Assembly (NCBI GenBank): GCA_033557685.1
Contig: JAWQRN010000055.1
Span: 1 to 44,763 of the forward strand
Origin: Sperchopsis tessellata
Taxonomy: Eukaryota; Arthropoda; Insecta; Coleoptera; Hydrophilidae
Length of the DNA: 44,763 bases
Direction of reading: 5' to 3'
The translations under genes and the position numbers were made by a program. Of this stretch, positions 39,901 through 44,763 are shown piece by piece; the stretch's first letter is position 1; every line of letters starts with the position of its first letter. The notes under the pieces are model-generated. The model had not been told where the DNA came from. It was given only the letters and a program-made list of their open reading frames with translations, and searched no databases.

Positions 39901-42900
39901 AAAGAAAAATTGGTCTACCAGATTTTGCGAGTATTGGAGACTCGATGTAACGAAGAAGGATTGTTACCCTTTATTTTGAGACCATTTAGGTGTAAGAAAA
40001 ACGAAGGTTCGAGAACGATTCTATTGGGTCAACTGACACAATGATGTCAAAGGATGGTGTCGTAAATGCCTTATTTGGGCAGCAACTAATTGTCTAAGAA
40101 GAAAAGGAAGGCTCTGATTAAGCAATATAACGTAGGAAGCCGTTTTGGAAGAATTGTTATAGACATAGCTACGCTGTTCCCAGAGAGTAATACTTGCAAT
40201 AAATACATACTGGTCACCATGGGTTATTTCAGTAAATAGATTGAAGCATATGCCCTACTGAACCAGGAAGCCTCGACAGTTGCAGAAGTGTTGGTTAAGG
40301 AGTTTTTCAGTAGGTTCAGTACTTGTGATAAGGAAGATGTGGACAACGCCTTTCAGTCTGATGTGATGTTGGAGGGAATGAATCGAACTATAGGCAGATA
40401 CCTTTCCAAAGTTGTTTCTGGGCATCAAAGAGATTGGGATCAGTACATCCATCTATTTTTGATGGCCTGTTGCTCAGATATTAATTAAAATACTCGGCAA
40501 ACTCCAGCTAGAGTGATTTTTGAAAGAGAAATGAAATTGCCTGGACACTTAATTTTAGGCAGTCAGCCAGACGAACAGGAAGCAGGTGATACTTATGTCC
40601 ACAACCTAAGAAGAAAGATAGACGATAGTTATAATATTATTCGTAACAACATCCAGATTGCAGATGATAAAAAGAAGGAGAGATTAGATGTACGAGCCGA
40701 TGTTGGAGGATTTAACGAAGGCGAACTGATCTAACCTTATAATTCACAACTTTGGAAAGGTCTATGCCTCAAGCTGTAATCATACTAGGATGGACCATGT
40801 GAAGTATTGAAGAAAATTAATGATATGATATGTTTTTTATTAAATATGAAACTTACTTATGTAAGTATCCATGAATATATTATCGTAATAAGATTTACCT
40901 AGTTTATGCCAACTTGTTTGCCGTAACCACCTTTTTCACACCACCAATAACAGCATTTTGTTAAAACAGGCATTTGGTATAATTTATGAAATAATTTTTG
41001 TTTTTTTCTTAAATTGTAGAATAGGTAGTTCACATGTCTAATAAATAAAGAGTTTTATAATTTACTATTTTCTATTTCCGACGTCTGTACTAGAGATTCT
41101 TTTATTTTGGAACATAAAAATTGAAACTTTATTATTCAAAAATTGTTTTTAATTAGTTCATCTAAAATTAATTAGACGAGTGCAGTCGCAAAAGGGTTGA
41201 ACATCAATCATAATTTATTACGTATAATGTAAATAAAAATACATTCAATATTTATATTTAGAAGTTTAAAGGAAATAATGCAATGGAAAAATACTGGATT
41301 TATGATAGAATTTTATTAAAATGGAAAATTGTGTAAAATGAGATATTAGATATTATGCTAATTTTATTTAATCTAACTGCGTTGGATACTAGGTACTGAT
41401 TAGGGTTAGGTATACAATGTAATAATTTCACTTAATATATTTTGTATAGCTCAGGCTTTTGGATTGTTGATATCTCCCATTTTCATTTTTGTTGAATAAA
41501 ATTCATCAAATCGGTTTGTTTCAAGATGACGTATTGTTTATCAATATTTTTTCACAGTACCACCATTTAAGATACTCTTATAACATATTAGGTACTTGGC
41601 TGGAGATTGATTGTCTTCGTCAATTTCGTAATGTTGTAAAATTATAGAGGATTGTTCTGCAGTTTCTCTATAACACAAATTTTATTGAAACACAAACACT
41701 GTAAGTAATCACATTTACTGTTTTATTTAAACTGATGTTTTTGATAACTAGTAGGTTTAAAGCTTAGGGGTTATTGTAGAAAAAGACTGACTGAATATTC
41801 GAATAGTAACCGACATTTGGGCAGATAGCCACAAAAGAAAATTCAATACTTGGCTTTTCAAAAAGTGTGGATGGCTGCATCACTACTTCAAATAATAGTG
41901 ATATTGAATAAAAAAGAATTTAAAAATTTTAATTTATTGTGAATCTTTCTGGCAAGTTACAAGCCTTTATTAATGAAGAAATTTTAAAGAGGCCTAGGAG
42001 TTGTTGAAGTGGATACTGAAAATGTCTCTCTCACAATGCATATAAAGCTATATAGTATTTGAAAATTATACCTCTTTGGCACTGTGATCATTATGAGTTT
42101 AAACTATTGTAGTTGTTGAAAGTTGTAAAAACTGCATTCAAAATTGACGACTTTCTTTATTAGTAATGCCTGAATTTATTTGACGGTATATTAATAGCTG
42201 AGTGCAAGTACTTTTAGCTAAGGAAAACATTTTAAAAGTAATTTAAGATTCGAGTCTGTGTCTTAAGTAATATCATAGTATAATATTATTTATTTTGGTA
42301 TTCATTATACAGACATTTAGAGTACATAAAATGTATATCTAAAAAAATTTAGAATTACTTTTATATAAAAGTTTTTTTCTTTCTCTGATTTTATTTTCTT
42401 CACTTAATGTTACTCACTGCAAATTCCAAAGGCTATTTCTGCACTTTAACTGTTTTCACTAATTATGTATTGGTTTATTTCAGGTTGGTAGAGTGACGTT
42501 TATGGAAAATGAGACAGTTATAAATAGAAAAGACCAAGCAGCGAGGAAAGCTCAAGAAAGTGAACAGGTTTTGGAAGAAAAAGAAACGGAAAATGAATCA
42601 TCTACAAATAGCAAAACAACAAAAGAATCAACTGATTCTGAGGGTGAAGGGTCTGAGAGTAATAAAAACCATGACATAATGTCTAGCGTGTTGGCTACTA
42701 TGTGGGTAGGTGCTCAAAATGGGATGATCTATGTACATTCTTCAGTTGCCAATTGGAATCAATGTCTACATTCTGTAAAGTTAGCAGATGCAGTGATTGG
42801 AATTGTGTAAGTACTATTTGTTAAAAATTATTAGTCCTCTGGTTACTAGTGTGTAAGAGTTTTGTCATTTATTTTGAACCATGTTTATGTATATTGTACG

Positions 42901-43515
42901 AAAGCTGAGCTGCATAGTAGATGCACTTGCACTGATGAAAAGTGATATTCTTCAAAACACCATATCTGCAGCATTAATTCCAGCGTTCAGTAACTGTTGT
43001 AATATCTGTTCCACTTACAATCATATTTTCAATTTTTATTTTCTTAAATTTAAACAAAAGGGAGAATGGAAAACAAAACAAAAACCACAAAATATAGCTA
43101 ATTATTGATATAGTGGTTATAACACCTTGCAGGAAAAGAATCCACTGTATTAATAAATGTAAGAAAAATGTTTTATGTAACATATAAAATTTTTGTAACT
43201 TGTATTAAAACAGACTATATTGTACACATCAAAATACTTATAATATATTCATATGTTTTTAGTCATGTGAATGGATGTGTAGTAGCGGCTCTAGCCAATG
43301 GCACGGTAGTGGTATTTAGAAGAGATTCTGAAGGAGAATGGGACTTGTCGAAGTACTATATAGTGGAATTAGGTTTACCTCAACATTCCGTGAGAAGAAT
43401 AGCAGTTGTTGGAGATAAAGTTTGGTGTGGTATCAAAAACATGGTCCACATATTGGAACCTCGTGAACTGAAAGTAGTGCATTCTTTCGAGGCCCATCCG
43501 AGAACTGAGAGCCAG
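6920..43515 (+). CDS. syd: sunday driver / JIP3-JIP4 scaffold protein, internal part of a split gene
   Basis: Exons: 6920-6965, 8672-8707, 11749-11766 (microexon), 13790-13847, 13908-14187, 21441-21693, 30074-30360, 37334-37762, 42484-42806, 43263-43515. All have AG/GT borders, all junction phases agree, and together they read 661 codons without a stop. The product matches the JIP3/JIP4 family: GMGKEVENL and the following leucine zipper (the family's kinesin light chain/dynactin/ARF6-binding region), RH2 (KRFTRVEMARVLMERNQYK, a Rab-binding helical hairpin), the EQYRHVRAHVRKEDGRLQAY and PVPVYCRPL linker, then SSLVWICTSTH and TMWVGAQNG of the C-terminal propeller. The family protein links membrane cargo to kinesin-1 and dynein and scaffolds JNK signalling in axons; that role is family knowledge. 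The N-terminal RH1/first coiled coil and the later propeller blades are missing, so the gene runs off both ends. Introns of up to 8.4 kb are filled with transposons. Confidence 0.96.
7296..8480 (-). mobile_element. decayed mariner transposon
   Basis: The 1185-base element is bounded by TA dinucleotides (7294-7295 and 8481-8482). Inverted ends TCGGGTTGGCC and TCAGGTTGATC are followed on both sides by AAAGTAATTGCGT. The minus strand carries mariner transposase pieces: N-terminal WFLKFWSGDFDVEDAPHSRR and VDNDKIKVLIKSSRRLT, and C-terminal ITKLPERWQEVIEK. Many stops separate them, so it is inactive. The length is slightly below the usual 1.3 kb of mariner. Confidence 0.93.
8481..11748. other. intronic AT-rich sequence with one small hairpin repeat
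   Basis: Apart from the exon at 8672-8707, no coding segment is supported. A hairpin at 10612-10640 (TACTTTCTTTTAC, GAA, GTAAAGAAAGTA) resembles the end of a dispersed arthropod repeat; the sequence after it to about 10910 may belong to the same repeat. A short TA run lies at 10918-10931. Confidence 0.6.
8672..8707 (+). CDS. syd: syd exon, GGWVHPGEYASS
   Basis: The 36-base exon lies between TTTCCAG and GTAAAC. It completes the split glycine and encodes GWVHPGEYASS plus one base (phase 1 at both ends). Because both borders are phase 1, it can join either the microexon at 11749 or the exon at 13790 without changing frame. Confidence 0.85.
11749..11766 (+). CDS. syd: syd candidate 18-base microexon
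   Basis: Eighteen bases lie between CATCTTCATCAG and a perfect GTAAGT donor. Inclusion adds VNDNFY between YASS and GMGKEVEN, and skipping restores a glycine at the same junction, so both forms are in frame (phase 1 on both sides). Three TGC triplets lie 14-29 bases upstream of the exon, the type of motif associated with SRRM4/Srrm234-dependent neuronal microexons. Splice sites and phase are read directly. That it is used, and that it is neuronal, is inference. Confidence 0.7.
11767..13789. other. intron, nothing recognised
   Basis: AT-rich intronic sequence after the microexon. Open frames here are short and lack family blocks. Confidence 0.6.
13790..13847 (+). CDS. syd: syd exon, start of second leucine zipper
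   Basis: The 58-base exon follows a T-rich acceptor ending TTTAG and ends at CAAA|GTAAG. It encodes MGKEVENLIMENNELLATK, a nearly invariant JIP3/4 signature that opens the leucine-zipper II coiled coil. The last lysine codon is split with the next exon across a 60-base intron, by far the shortest intron in this gene. Confidence 0.95.
13908..14187 (+). CDS. syd: syd exon, leucine zipper II and start of RH2
   Basis: The 280-base exon starts after TTTCAG and ends at ATAAG|GTATGT, phase 0. It begins NALNVVKDDLIVKVDEL and carries a long heptad coiled coil (VDELTGELEMLREEIL, then KLQKRVSELEDELRKLKEAN). A short acidic hinge (DANDEEADVPM) leads to AQRKRFTRVEMARVLMERNQYK, the first helix of RH2. In the family this segment binds kinesin light chain, p150-glued or ARF6 (zipper) and Rab GTPases (RH2). 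Confidence 0.96.
14490..17480 (-). mobile_element. nearly full-length antisense LINE with ORF1 and ORF2 remnants
   Basis: Read on the minus strand from 17480: an ORF1-like part (REISIKESTFK, MFVISGLELKPKREKISAFL, EKELGVKTTNVAAY, IMRKKVKLQGS) resembling the RNA-binding domain of L1/I-type ORF1. Next is an APE endonuclease part (VALQETKQRGNIGIEMSDYN, FFNSGSKMRIFGT, then a GD-N block). Then comes RT (STDELHKIIQKLKNDKNAGE, KVLAISVKRRLENHIKRVIE, EYQSSFRVDKSVIDQKVTLQ) and a C-terminus (ETWVLNREEWLRLEVCERNI, RRIxxIW-like, WLRKTNEKVMG). It is riddled with stops and frameshifts, and the RT catalytic segment is missing or unreadable around 15120. Poly-T-rich strand bias in the window reflects this element. 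Confidence 0.85.
17560..18650 (-). mobile_element. second antisense LINE, RT to 3' end
   Basis: Minus strand reads KVPKDWKISCCFAARQKGK, DYRVISLLSSLEVYERVLEN, SRRSTQDLIFMLRQVEEKVM, YLCFIDLKFERV, QGLWQGGTLAPVVGVFADDM and, at the end, RVRWCNFCKESE. These are successive blocks of a non-LTR RT with the FADD motif kept. The order and the STQDL block match the + strand pieces at 3690-5640, so it is probably the same family. The 5' half is absent. It abuts, without visible target duplication, the LINE to its left and the Ty3-type fragment to its right. Confidence 0.82.
18673..19475 (+). pseudogene. Ty3-type LTR retroelement fragment: protease and start of RT
   Basis: An open frame to 18927 carries FPLIDTGTNLSVVGPDLV, with the DTG active-site triad of a retroelement aspartic protease, then ATGESAPVQVMVNVTVSI. 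After frameshifts come NIVQHRIDT, EEQGILEPSISP, a stop, ASPVFLIKEKDGSTRFCVDY and a second stop. These are the tether and first RT block of Ty3/gypsy elements. No LTR, gag or integrase is adjacent. This is a dead fragment and encodes nothing functional. Confidence 0.82.
19476..21440. repeat. intron with two short tandem repeats
   Basis: A 47-base unit is repeated twice at 20849-20942 (each starts GACATAATAAAATTC). A second pair at 21023-21092 shares ACCGTGTT and GAGGGTT with a 49-base offset. A loose series of CTGTTTGCAATA-like words occurs at 19930-20040. A TA run lies at 20460-20476. No coding segment supported. Confidence 0.6.
21441..21693 (+). CDS. syd: syd exon, RH2 second half and linker
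   Basis: The exon follows TATTTTACAG and opens ERFMELQDAVRWTEMLRASR, the second RH2 helix, joined directly to the previous exon after a 7.25-kb intron. It continues SIWKFFSNLFSSS, a family motif, and ends FLDTELG. The end is set at CTGG|GTACGG because phase 1 is needed to read the next exon as SRRAVERREQYRHV. The stronger-looking GAA|GTATGA eight bases on gives the wrong phase and runs into a stop. Unspliced read-through ends after three more codons (TEV, stop at 21705-21707). Confidence 0.9.
21694..23428. other. intron, nothing recognised
   Basis: Very AT-rich sequence after the weak donor at 21694. No coding blocks, TIRs or strong repeats seen. Confidence 0.6.
23429..24204. repeat. unclassified element: duplicated unit in nested inverted repeats
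   Basis: The palindromic 14-mer TAATTCTAGAATTA stands at both ends (23429-23442, 24191-24204). Inside are: inverted arms F (23444-23484 and 23819-23859, 41 bases each); inverted arms T (23485-23527 and 24104-24145); and two direct copies of a roughly 265-base unit (from 23525 and from 23856). A near-perfect palindrome GATATTTGATT/AATCAAATATC sits at 24161-24183. Both copies keep the same reading frame for about 60 codons (HNMF-HDLKAYIQGIKYVFVH), differing by one in-frame triplet. Copy 1 has a stop upstream where copy 2 is open. I do not recognise the protein or the element family. Confidence 0.75.
24205..24730. other. intron, nothing recognised
   Basis: AT-rich sequence between the unclassified element and the Penelope-like remnant. 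The part next to 24730 may be 3' sequence of that remnant. Confidence 0.5.
24731..25150 (-). mobile_element. Penelope-like element remnant: GIY-YIG endonuclease C-terminus and terminal repeat piece
   Basis: The minus strand from about 25150 reads HCTCLGHITQPAVAEHHETG, YTIMFEDTQVLAQEPSYFPR and IFNEAIEVYKCSNSINRDN. This is the second half of the GIY-YIG nuclease of Penelope-like elements, with the EAIE glutamate kept. The frame ends near LTTTAPP. Downstream on the same strand, 24768-24731 reads TTGAAAATGTCCC then TAGACGAAAAG, a decayed copy of the hammerhead-like motif at 26951, 27282 and 44604. RT and the GIY half are absent. Confidence 0.78.
25151..26282. other. intron, nothing recognised
   Basis: No RT blocks were found upstream of the Penelope endonuclease remnant on the minus strand, so the rest of that element is gone or never arrived. 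Confidence 0.5.
26284..26862. mobile_element. MITE-like element with short inverted ends
   Basis: GTCTTATTCATAAT at 26284-26297 is matched by its reverse complement at 26849-26862. The left part holds two related words TTTAAACCGTGGAC and TTTAAACCGTGAAC; the right part has GTTTAACTAGTCACAG and GTTTAACATATC in inverse sense. The ends look like those of PIF/Harbinger-type MITEs, but no 3-base target duplication could be settled. A 66-codon minus-strand frame inside is unrecognised. Confidence 0.6.
26951..26990 (-). ncRNA. hammerhead-ribozyme-like motif, left arm
   Basis: On the minus strand, TTGACAA is followed by TGTCCCC, TGCAAC, GGCGGAC and GAAAAG. GTCC and GGAC form the expected stem II and GAAA follows. 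The canonical CUGANGA core appears as UUGACAA. Activity is not claimed. Confidence 0.5.
27282..27321 (+). ncRNA. hammerhead-ribozyme-like motif, right arm
   Basis: TTGATAATGTCCCC, TGCAAC, GGCAGAC, GAAACGTCGGC. Stem II has one mismatch (GTCC against AGAC). The same UUGANAA core is present, and GAAAC is kept. Confidence 0.5.
27971..28332. mobile_element. pogo/Tigger-type MITE
   Basis: The 362-base element starts CAGTAAACCCTCGATTTAAC and ends with the reverse complement of CAGTAAATCCTTGGTTTAAC, each flanked by TA (27969-27970, 28333-28334). The CAGT-AACC-TCGATTTAAC end is typical of the pogo group of Tc1/mariner. The interior has no transposase. Confidence 0.85.
28758..29592 (+). mobile_element. 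internally deleted mariner
   Basis: The 835-base element lies between TA dinucleotides (28756-28757, 29593-29594). The ends share GGAAAGTTCAT after an 11-base variable tip. The + strand frame at about 29095-29240 reads MSYYQNGETINSAKYCLHLN, NKLNVAIEENCPRLHHRKGV, then DNVRPHV. This is mariner transposase around the second catalytic aspartate, followed by ILTR-SSFGFSF in other frames. The N-terminal DNA-binding half is deleted. The ends differ from those of the mariner at 7296, so it is a second family. Confidence 0.88.
29593..30073. other. intron end before syd exon
   Basis: AT-rich sequence; no feature seen except the acceptor CATTGTAG at 30066-30073. Confidence 0.6.
30074..30360 (+). CDS. 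syd: syd exon, conserved linker before the propeller
   Basis: The 287-base exon lies between CATTGTAG and ATG|GTATAT. The reading frame is fixed by EQYRHVRAHVRKEDGRLQAY, GWSLPGKVGPGTKG, VPVPVYCRPLAETSPGM and WCAAGVNLLGGYTKDGG, which align in order with JIP3/JIP4. It ends in phase 0. A second frame is also open at the 5' side, but it reaches TAA at 30137-30139. Confidence 0.95.
30569..31346. repeat. fold-back cluster: four copies of a ~95-base unit, two in each orientation
   Basis: The unit (TTCAGCGGTGTCAGG, AATGCCGGTAGGAGAC, GTGTTTGTTTAC) occurs at 30569-30664 (+), 30921-31019 (+), 31026-31124 (-) and about 31275-31346 (-). The middle two form a hairpin of two 99-base arms around a 6-base loop (31020-31025). 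The outer arms extend inward: 30603-30789 pairs with 31127-31346, the latter longer by an insertion. No transposase or target duplication is visible. It resembles fold-back/TIR-only elements, but I cannot name a family. Confidence 0.8.
31347..32939. other. intron, nothing recognised
   Basis: AT-rich sequence without coding blocks or clear terminal repeats. Confidence 0.55.
32940..34255 (+). mobile_element. CR1/jockey-like LINE, internally deleted
   Basis: An ORF1-like part starts near 32948: FHTFLSTEMREKVDDLKKKL is coiled coil, stopped at 33024. It continues in other frames with SVDFFPDKVDEFTVSRERMV and IQVEGVPENKNENW, a block shared by ORF1 of several insect LINEs. At about 33610-33840 endonuclease-like scraps appear (SSVCLTEAWPL, the catalytic-glutamate block). 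At 33900-34250 the RT C-terminus appears (NNLGVYIDEKFSFVNHIEMV, RAHMQYCSAIWLL, EVRCIANLLFL). The main RT domain is deleted. Its 3' untranslated part may reach about 34500. Confidence 0.82.
34256..36834. other. intron, nothing recognised
   Basis: AT-rich intron sequence. No coding block, TIR or tandem array seen. Confidence 0.55.
36835..37190 (-). pseudogene. jockey-like reverse transcriptase fragment
   Basis: On the minus strand: NLKLAEIKPIFKMGDHKDSG HYR-type sequence (first RT block), then RFRPSKFTSIETSS-like and AICLDLSKALDSVDHETL (the block with the first catalytic aspartate). Frames change at least twice. It ends about 145 bases before the syd exon at 37334. Confidence 0.75.
37334..37762 (+). 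CDS. syd: syd exon, start of C-terminal beta-propeller
   Basis: The 429-base exon lies between TTTGTTTAG and AAT|GTAAGT, with 143 whole codons. VGGSVFYSEE continues the linker. LDQELNASREAALLETQ is helical, and SSLVWICTSTHAASIVTVID with HLLCIASVPGAS is the first propeller blade. It ends in an Asn/Glu/Ser-rich insertion (NNNENSKDSENCNNPKEN), a position where family members carry long variable loops. Confidence 0.96.
37763..38361. other. intron, nothing recognised
   Basis: Strong GTAAGT donor at 37763, then AT-rich sequence up to the hAT-type element. Confidence 0.55.
38362..39198. mobile_element. non-autonomous hAT-type element with 8-base target duplication
   Basis: The 837-base element has ends TAGGGCTAGGTCGAAA and, inverted at the right, TAGGGATGAGTCAAAC. 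It is flanked by CTCAGTTA (38354-38361) and CTCAATTA (39199-39206), an 8-base duplication with one mismatch, as expected for hAT. Subterminal GATC-rich words (GATCGATCTTTC and relatives, at least six on the left and three on the right) could be transposase-binding sites. The interior is AT-rich with no transposase; the 70-codon frame at 38915 is not recognised. Confidence 0.82.
39690..40840 (+). pseudogene. Ty3-type integrase remnant
   Basis: The + strand reads CRKCLIWAATN-like zinc-finger remains, then FGRIVIDIATLFPESNTCNK, YILVTMGYFSK, a stop, IEAYALLNQEASTVAEVLVK and EFFSRF. There is an internal loss of the segment with the second catalytic aspartate. It resumes MNRTIGRYLSKVVSGHQRDW, QYIHLFLMACCSD, QTPARVIFEREMKLPGHLIL and the C-terminal DVRADVGGFNEGELI. 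The order and motifs are those of a Ty3/gypsy integrase. No LTR was seen. It is defective by deletion, stops and a tail frameshift. Confidence 0.85.
40841..42483. other. intron, nothing recognised
   Basis: AT-rich sequence. Open frames are short, with no family blocks. Confidence 0.55.
42484..42806 (+). CDS. syd: syd exon, variable loop and next propeller blade
   Basis: The 323-base exon follows TTTATTTCAG and ends ATTGT|GTAAGT (two bases of a split valine codon). The N-terminal half is charged and Ser/Thr/Glu-rich and probably disordered. The second half, VLATMWVGAQNGMIYVHSS then NQCLHSVKLADAVIGIV, is strongly conserved JIP3/4 propeller sequence. Confidence 0.96.
43263..43515 (+). CDS. syd: syd exon, propeller blade
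   Basis: The 253-base exon lies between TTTTTAG and GAGAGCCAG|GTAATT, phase 0 at the end. It encodes HVNGCVVAALANGTVVVF, then WDLSKYYIVELGLP, VGDKVWCGIKNMVHILEP and SFEAHPRTESQ, all collinear with the family. The next exon (RQLAW-type in relatives) is not found before the window ends. Confidence 0.96.
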
Positions 43516-44000
43516 GTAATTTTTTTATAATCAACTTTTTTCTGAGTGTGTGTTGAAATTTTGAACTGCTGAGTTGTTTGTTCAGCCATGTTTTTCGAAA
43601 TCAGAAGTAAACACTTTTTTTTCCTCGGTGGGCATATTTGAAAATAAAATTTATACTCAATTTTAAAAACTTAGAAAGACTATTGTGTGTTGAAACGCTG
43701 TGTAAAAGGAGAAGAGTACAGCAATATGAAATAATGTTTCAAGTTCGGGATGTAAAAAATGTAACCAGAAAGGTGTATTAGGTGGTGTTTCAAGGCATAG
43801 GACTGTGTAAATTTCTAGACAATCGTTAAAAATTGTAGGCATTAGTAACTCATAATTTGCTATAAGAAATTTTAGTGAAGGGGATGGATTTGGTATTCAA
43901 TTTCTGCCATCGAAAGAATATAATAGGTTCAAGTAAACAAACAAATGTATATTACCCATTTGTCTTTGCCTTATAATAAGAAATACTACTGCTTTATTTT
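43516..44000. other. intron, nothing recognised
   Basis: Sequence after the last visible syd exon, up to the MITE. Nothing supported. Confidence 0.55.
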
Positions 44001-44394
44001 TAGGTTGTTCCAAAAATAATTGTGGGTTTTAACCTTTTAAATTCAATAAAACATGATTCTAGTATAAATTAACTTTATTAATTAAATTAAGAATTAAAGA
44101 ATTAAGAGTAATTAAAAGTAAGAACGATCTAAATCTACCTCCCACCGAATTTCACCGTTTCAAACAGTCCCTAAATTTTTTTTTGATGAACATACTGCTG
44201 CTTTCATATTTTAGGGTTAATTTGAAAACTTAAATACCAGAAAACCAGCAGAAAATGCCTTTAAAGAGTTCTTGTTTCCTGATGTGCCTGAGTTTCACAG
44301 ATTGTTCTTACTTTAATTAATAAAGTTTATTTACACTAGTATTATGTTTTAATGAATTTGAAGGTTGCGCCATAATTTTTGGGACAACAATATA
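44001..44394. mobile_element. Tc1/mariner-type MITE with ~80-base inverted ends
   Basis: The left end (GGTTGTTCCAAAAATAATTG, then ATTCAATAAAACATGATTCTAG, TAAATTAACTTTATTAATTAAA) is matched by the inverted right end (TTGTTGTCCCAAAAATTATG, ATTCATTAAAACATAATACTAG, TAAATAAACTTTATTAATTAAA). TA dinucleotides lie at both borders, though the exact end is uncertain by 2-3 bases. The roughly 390-base interior carries no transposase. Confidence 0.8.
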
Positions 44395-44533
44395 GTTATT
44401 TTTAAAAATAAATTAATCTCAAATTGTCTTTGAAGTGACTTTTAAATCTTTTTTCAGGTCATTATGGGTTGTGGGTGGTTTTTTCTCATTCAGTAGTTTG
44501 TTGTAAGTTTTTTTGACAAAATAATTCCTTGCG

Positions 44534-44763
44534 CAGACTTCCACGGCCACAGTAAATATCTTTAGATTTTCCGGGAGATAACGGTGTGTTGGCTTTTGTT
44601 TTTGCCGACGTTTCGTCCACCGTTGCAGGGGACATTATCAAGACATGTAGCTTTTAAAAGTGCTAATTATAGATTGCCATGTAGCCCTGAAAAGTGCTAG
44701 TTGTAGGTGCCGACCAGCTCTAAAAAGTGCTAATAATAGAATAACATCTAGCTCTCACAAGTG
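44534..44763 (-). mobile_element. Penelope-type terminal repeat, cut by the window edge
   Basis: It matches the left arm of the 26.9-kb palindrome over its whole length: CAGACTTCCACGGCC, TTTTCCGGGAGATAAC, GTGTTGGCTTTTGTTTT. It then has the inverted hammerhead-like motif at 44604-44644 (GCCGACGTTTCGTCC, ACCGTTGCAGGGGACATT) and units starting 44648, 44682, 44715 and 44749 (spacing 34, 33, 34). The window ends inside the fourth unit, so whether it also continues into a palindrome is unknown. Confidence 0.8.
44604..44644 (-). ncRNA. hammerhead-ribozyme-like motif, right-edge copy
   Basis: Minus strand: TTGATAATGTCCCC, TGCAAC, GGTGGAC, GAAACGTCGGC. Stem II GTCC/GGAC is perfect and GAAAC is intact. 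The core is UUGAUAA. This is the best preserved of the four copies in the window. Confidence 0.55.

Noticed and set aside
40288..40734. Two plus-strand frames that look like short intact host genes
   Set aside because: They are consecutive parts of a Ty3-type integrase separated by a stop and an internal deletion, not host genes.

Overview
The window is AT-rich eukaryotic DNA, most likely from an insect or other arthropod. It has spliceosomal introns, and the mobile elements are of kinds common in arthropod genomes: non-LTR retrotransposons (LINEs), mariner, hAT, pogo and Tc1 relatives, Ty3-type retroelement fragments and Penelope-like elements. No bacterial gene organisation, tRNA, rRNA or CRISPR array was seen. 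The species cannot be named from the sequence.

The only host gene I can support is the middle of sunday driver (syd), the JIP3/JIP4 (MAPK8IP3/SPAG9) scaffold that links kinesin-1 and dynein-dynactin to cargo and to JNK signalling. It is on the + strand. Ten exons between 6920 and 43515, including one 18-base microexon, join in phase over 1983 bases (661 codons) with no stop. They cover the second leucine zipper, the RH2 domain, the conserved linker and the start of the C-terminal beta-propeller. The 5' exons (RH1, first coiled coil) and the 3' exons (rest of the propeller) lie outside the window.

Layout: 1-6919 lies upstream of the first visible exon and is a graveyard of LINE pieces on both strands, one carrying a coiled-coil/SGNH-like ORF1 that seems to have been interrupted by a THAP-like sequence. 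A LINE with a clear target-site duplication ends 30 bases before the first exon. 7.3-8.5 kb holds a decayed mariner. 14.5-18.65 kb holds two antisense LINEs, followed by a Ty3-type protease/RT fragment to 19.5 kb. 23.4-24.2 kb holds an unclassified element with nested repeats. 24.7-27.4 kb holds a Penelope-like endonuclease remnant, a MITE and a 226-base-arm palindrome of Penelope terminal repeats with hammerhead-like motifs. 28-29.6 kb holds a pogo-type MITE and an internally deleted mariner. 30.6-31.35 kb is a fold-back cluster. 33-34.3 kb is a CR1/jockey-like LINE. 36.8-37.2 kb is an antisense RT piece. 38.4-39.2 kb is a non-autonomous hAT. 39.7-40.8 kb is a Ty3-type integrase remnant. A Tc1-type MITE and another Penelope terminal repeat lie at the right edge.

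The items most worth a second look are the syd microexon, the Penelope-like palindrome with its 34-base periodic units, a hammerhead-like core that shows the same paired substitution in four copies, and two repeat structures (23.4-24.2 and 30.6-31.3 kb) that I cannot assign to a known family.
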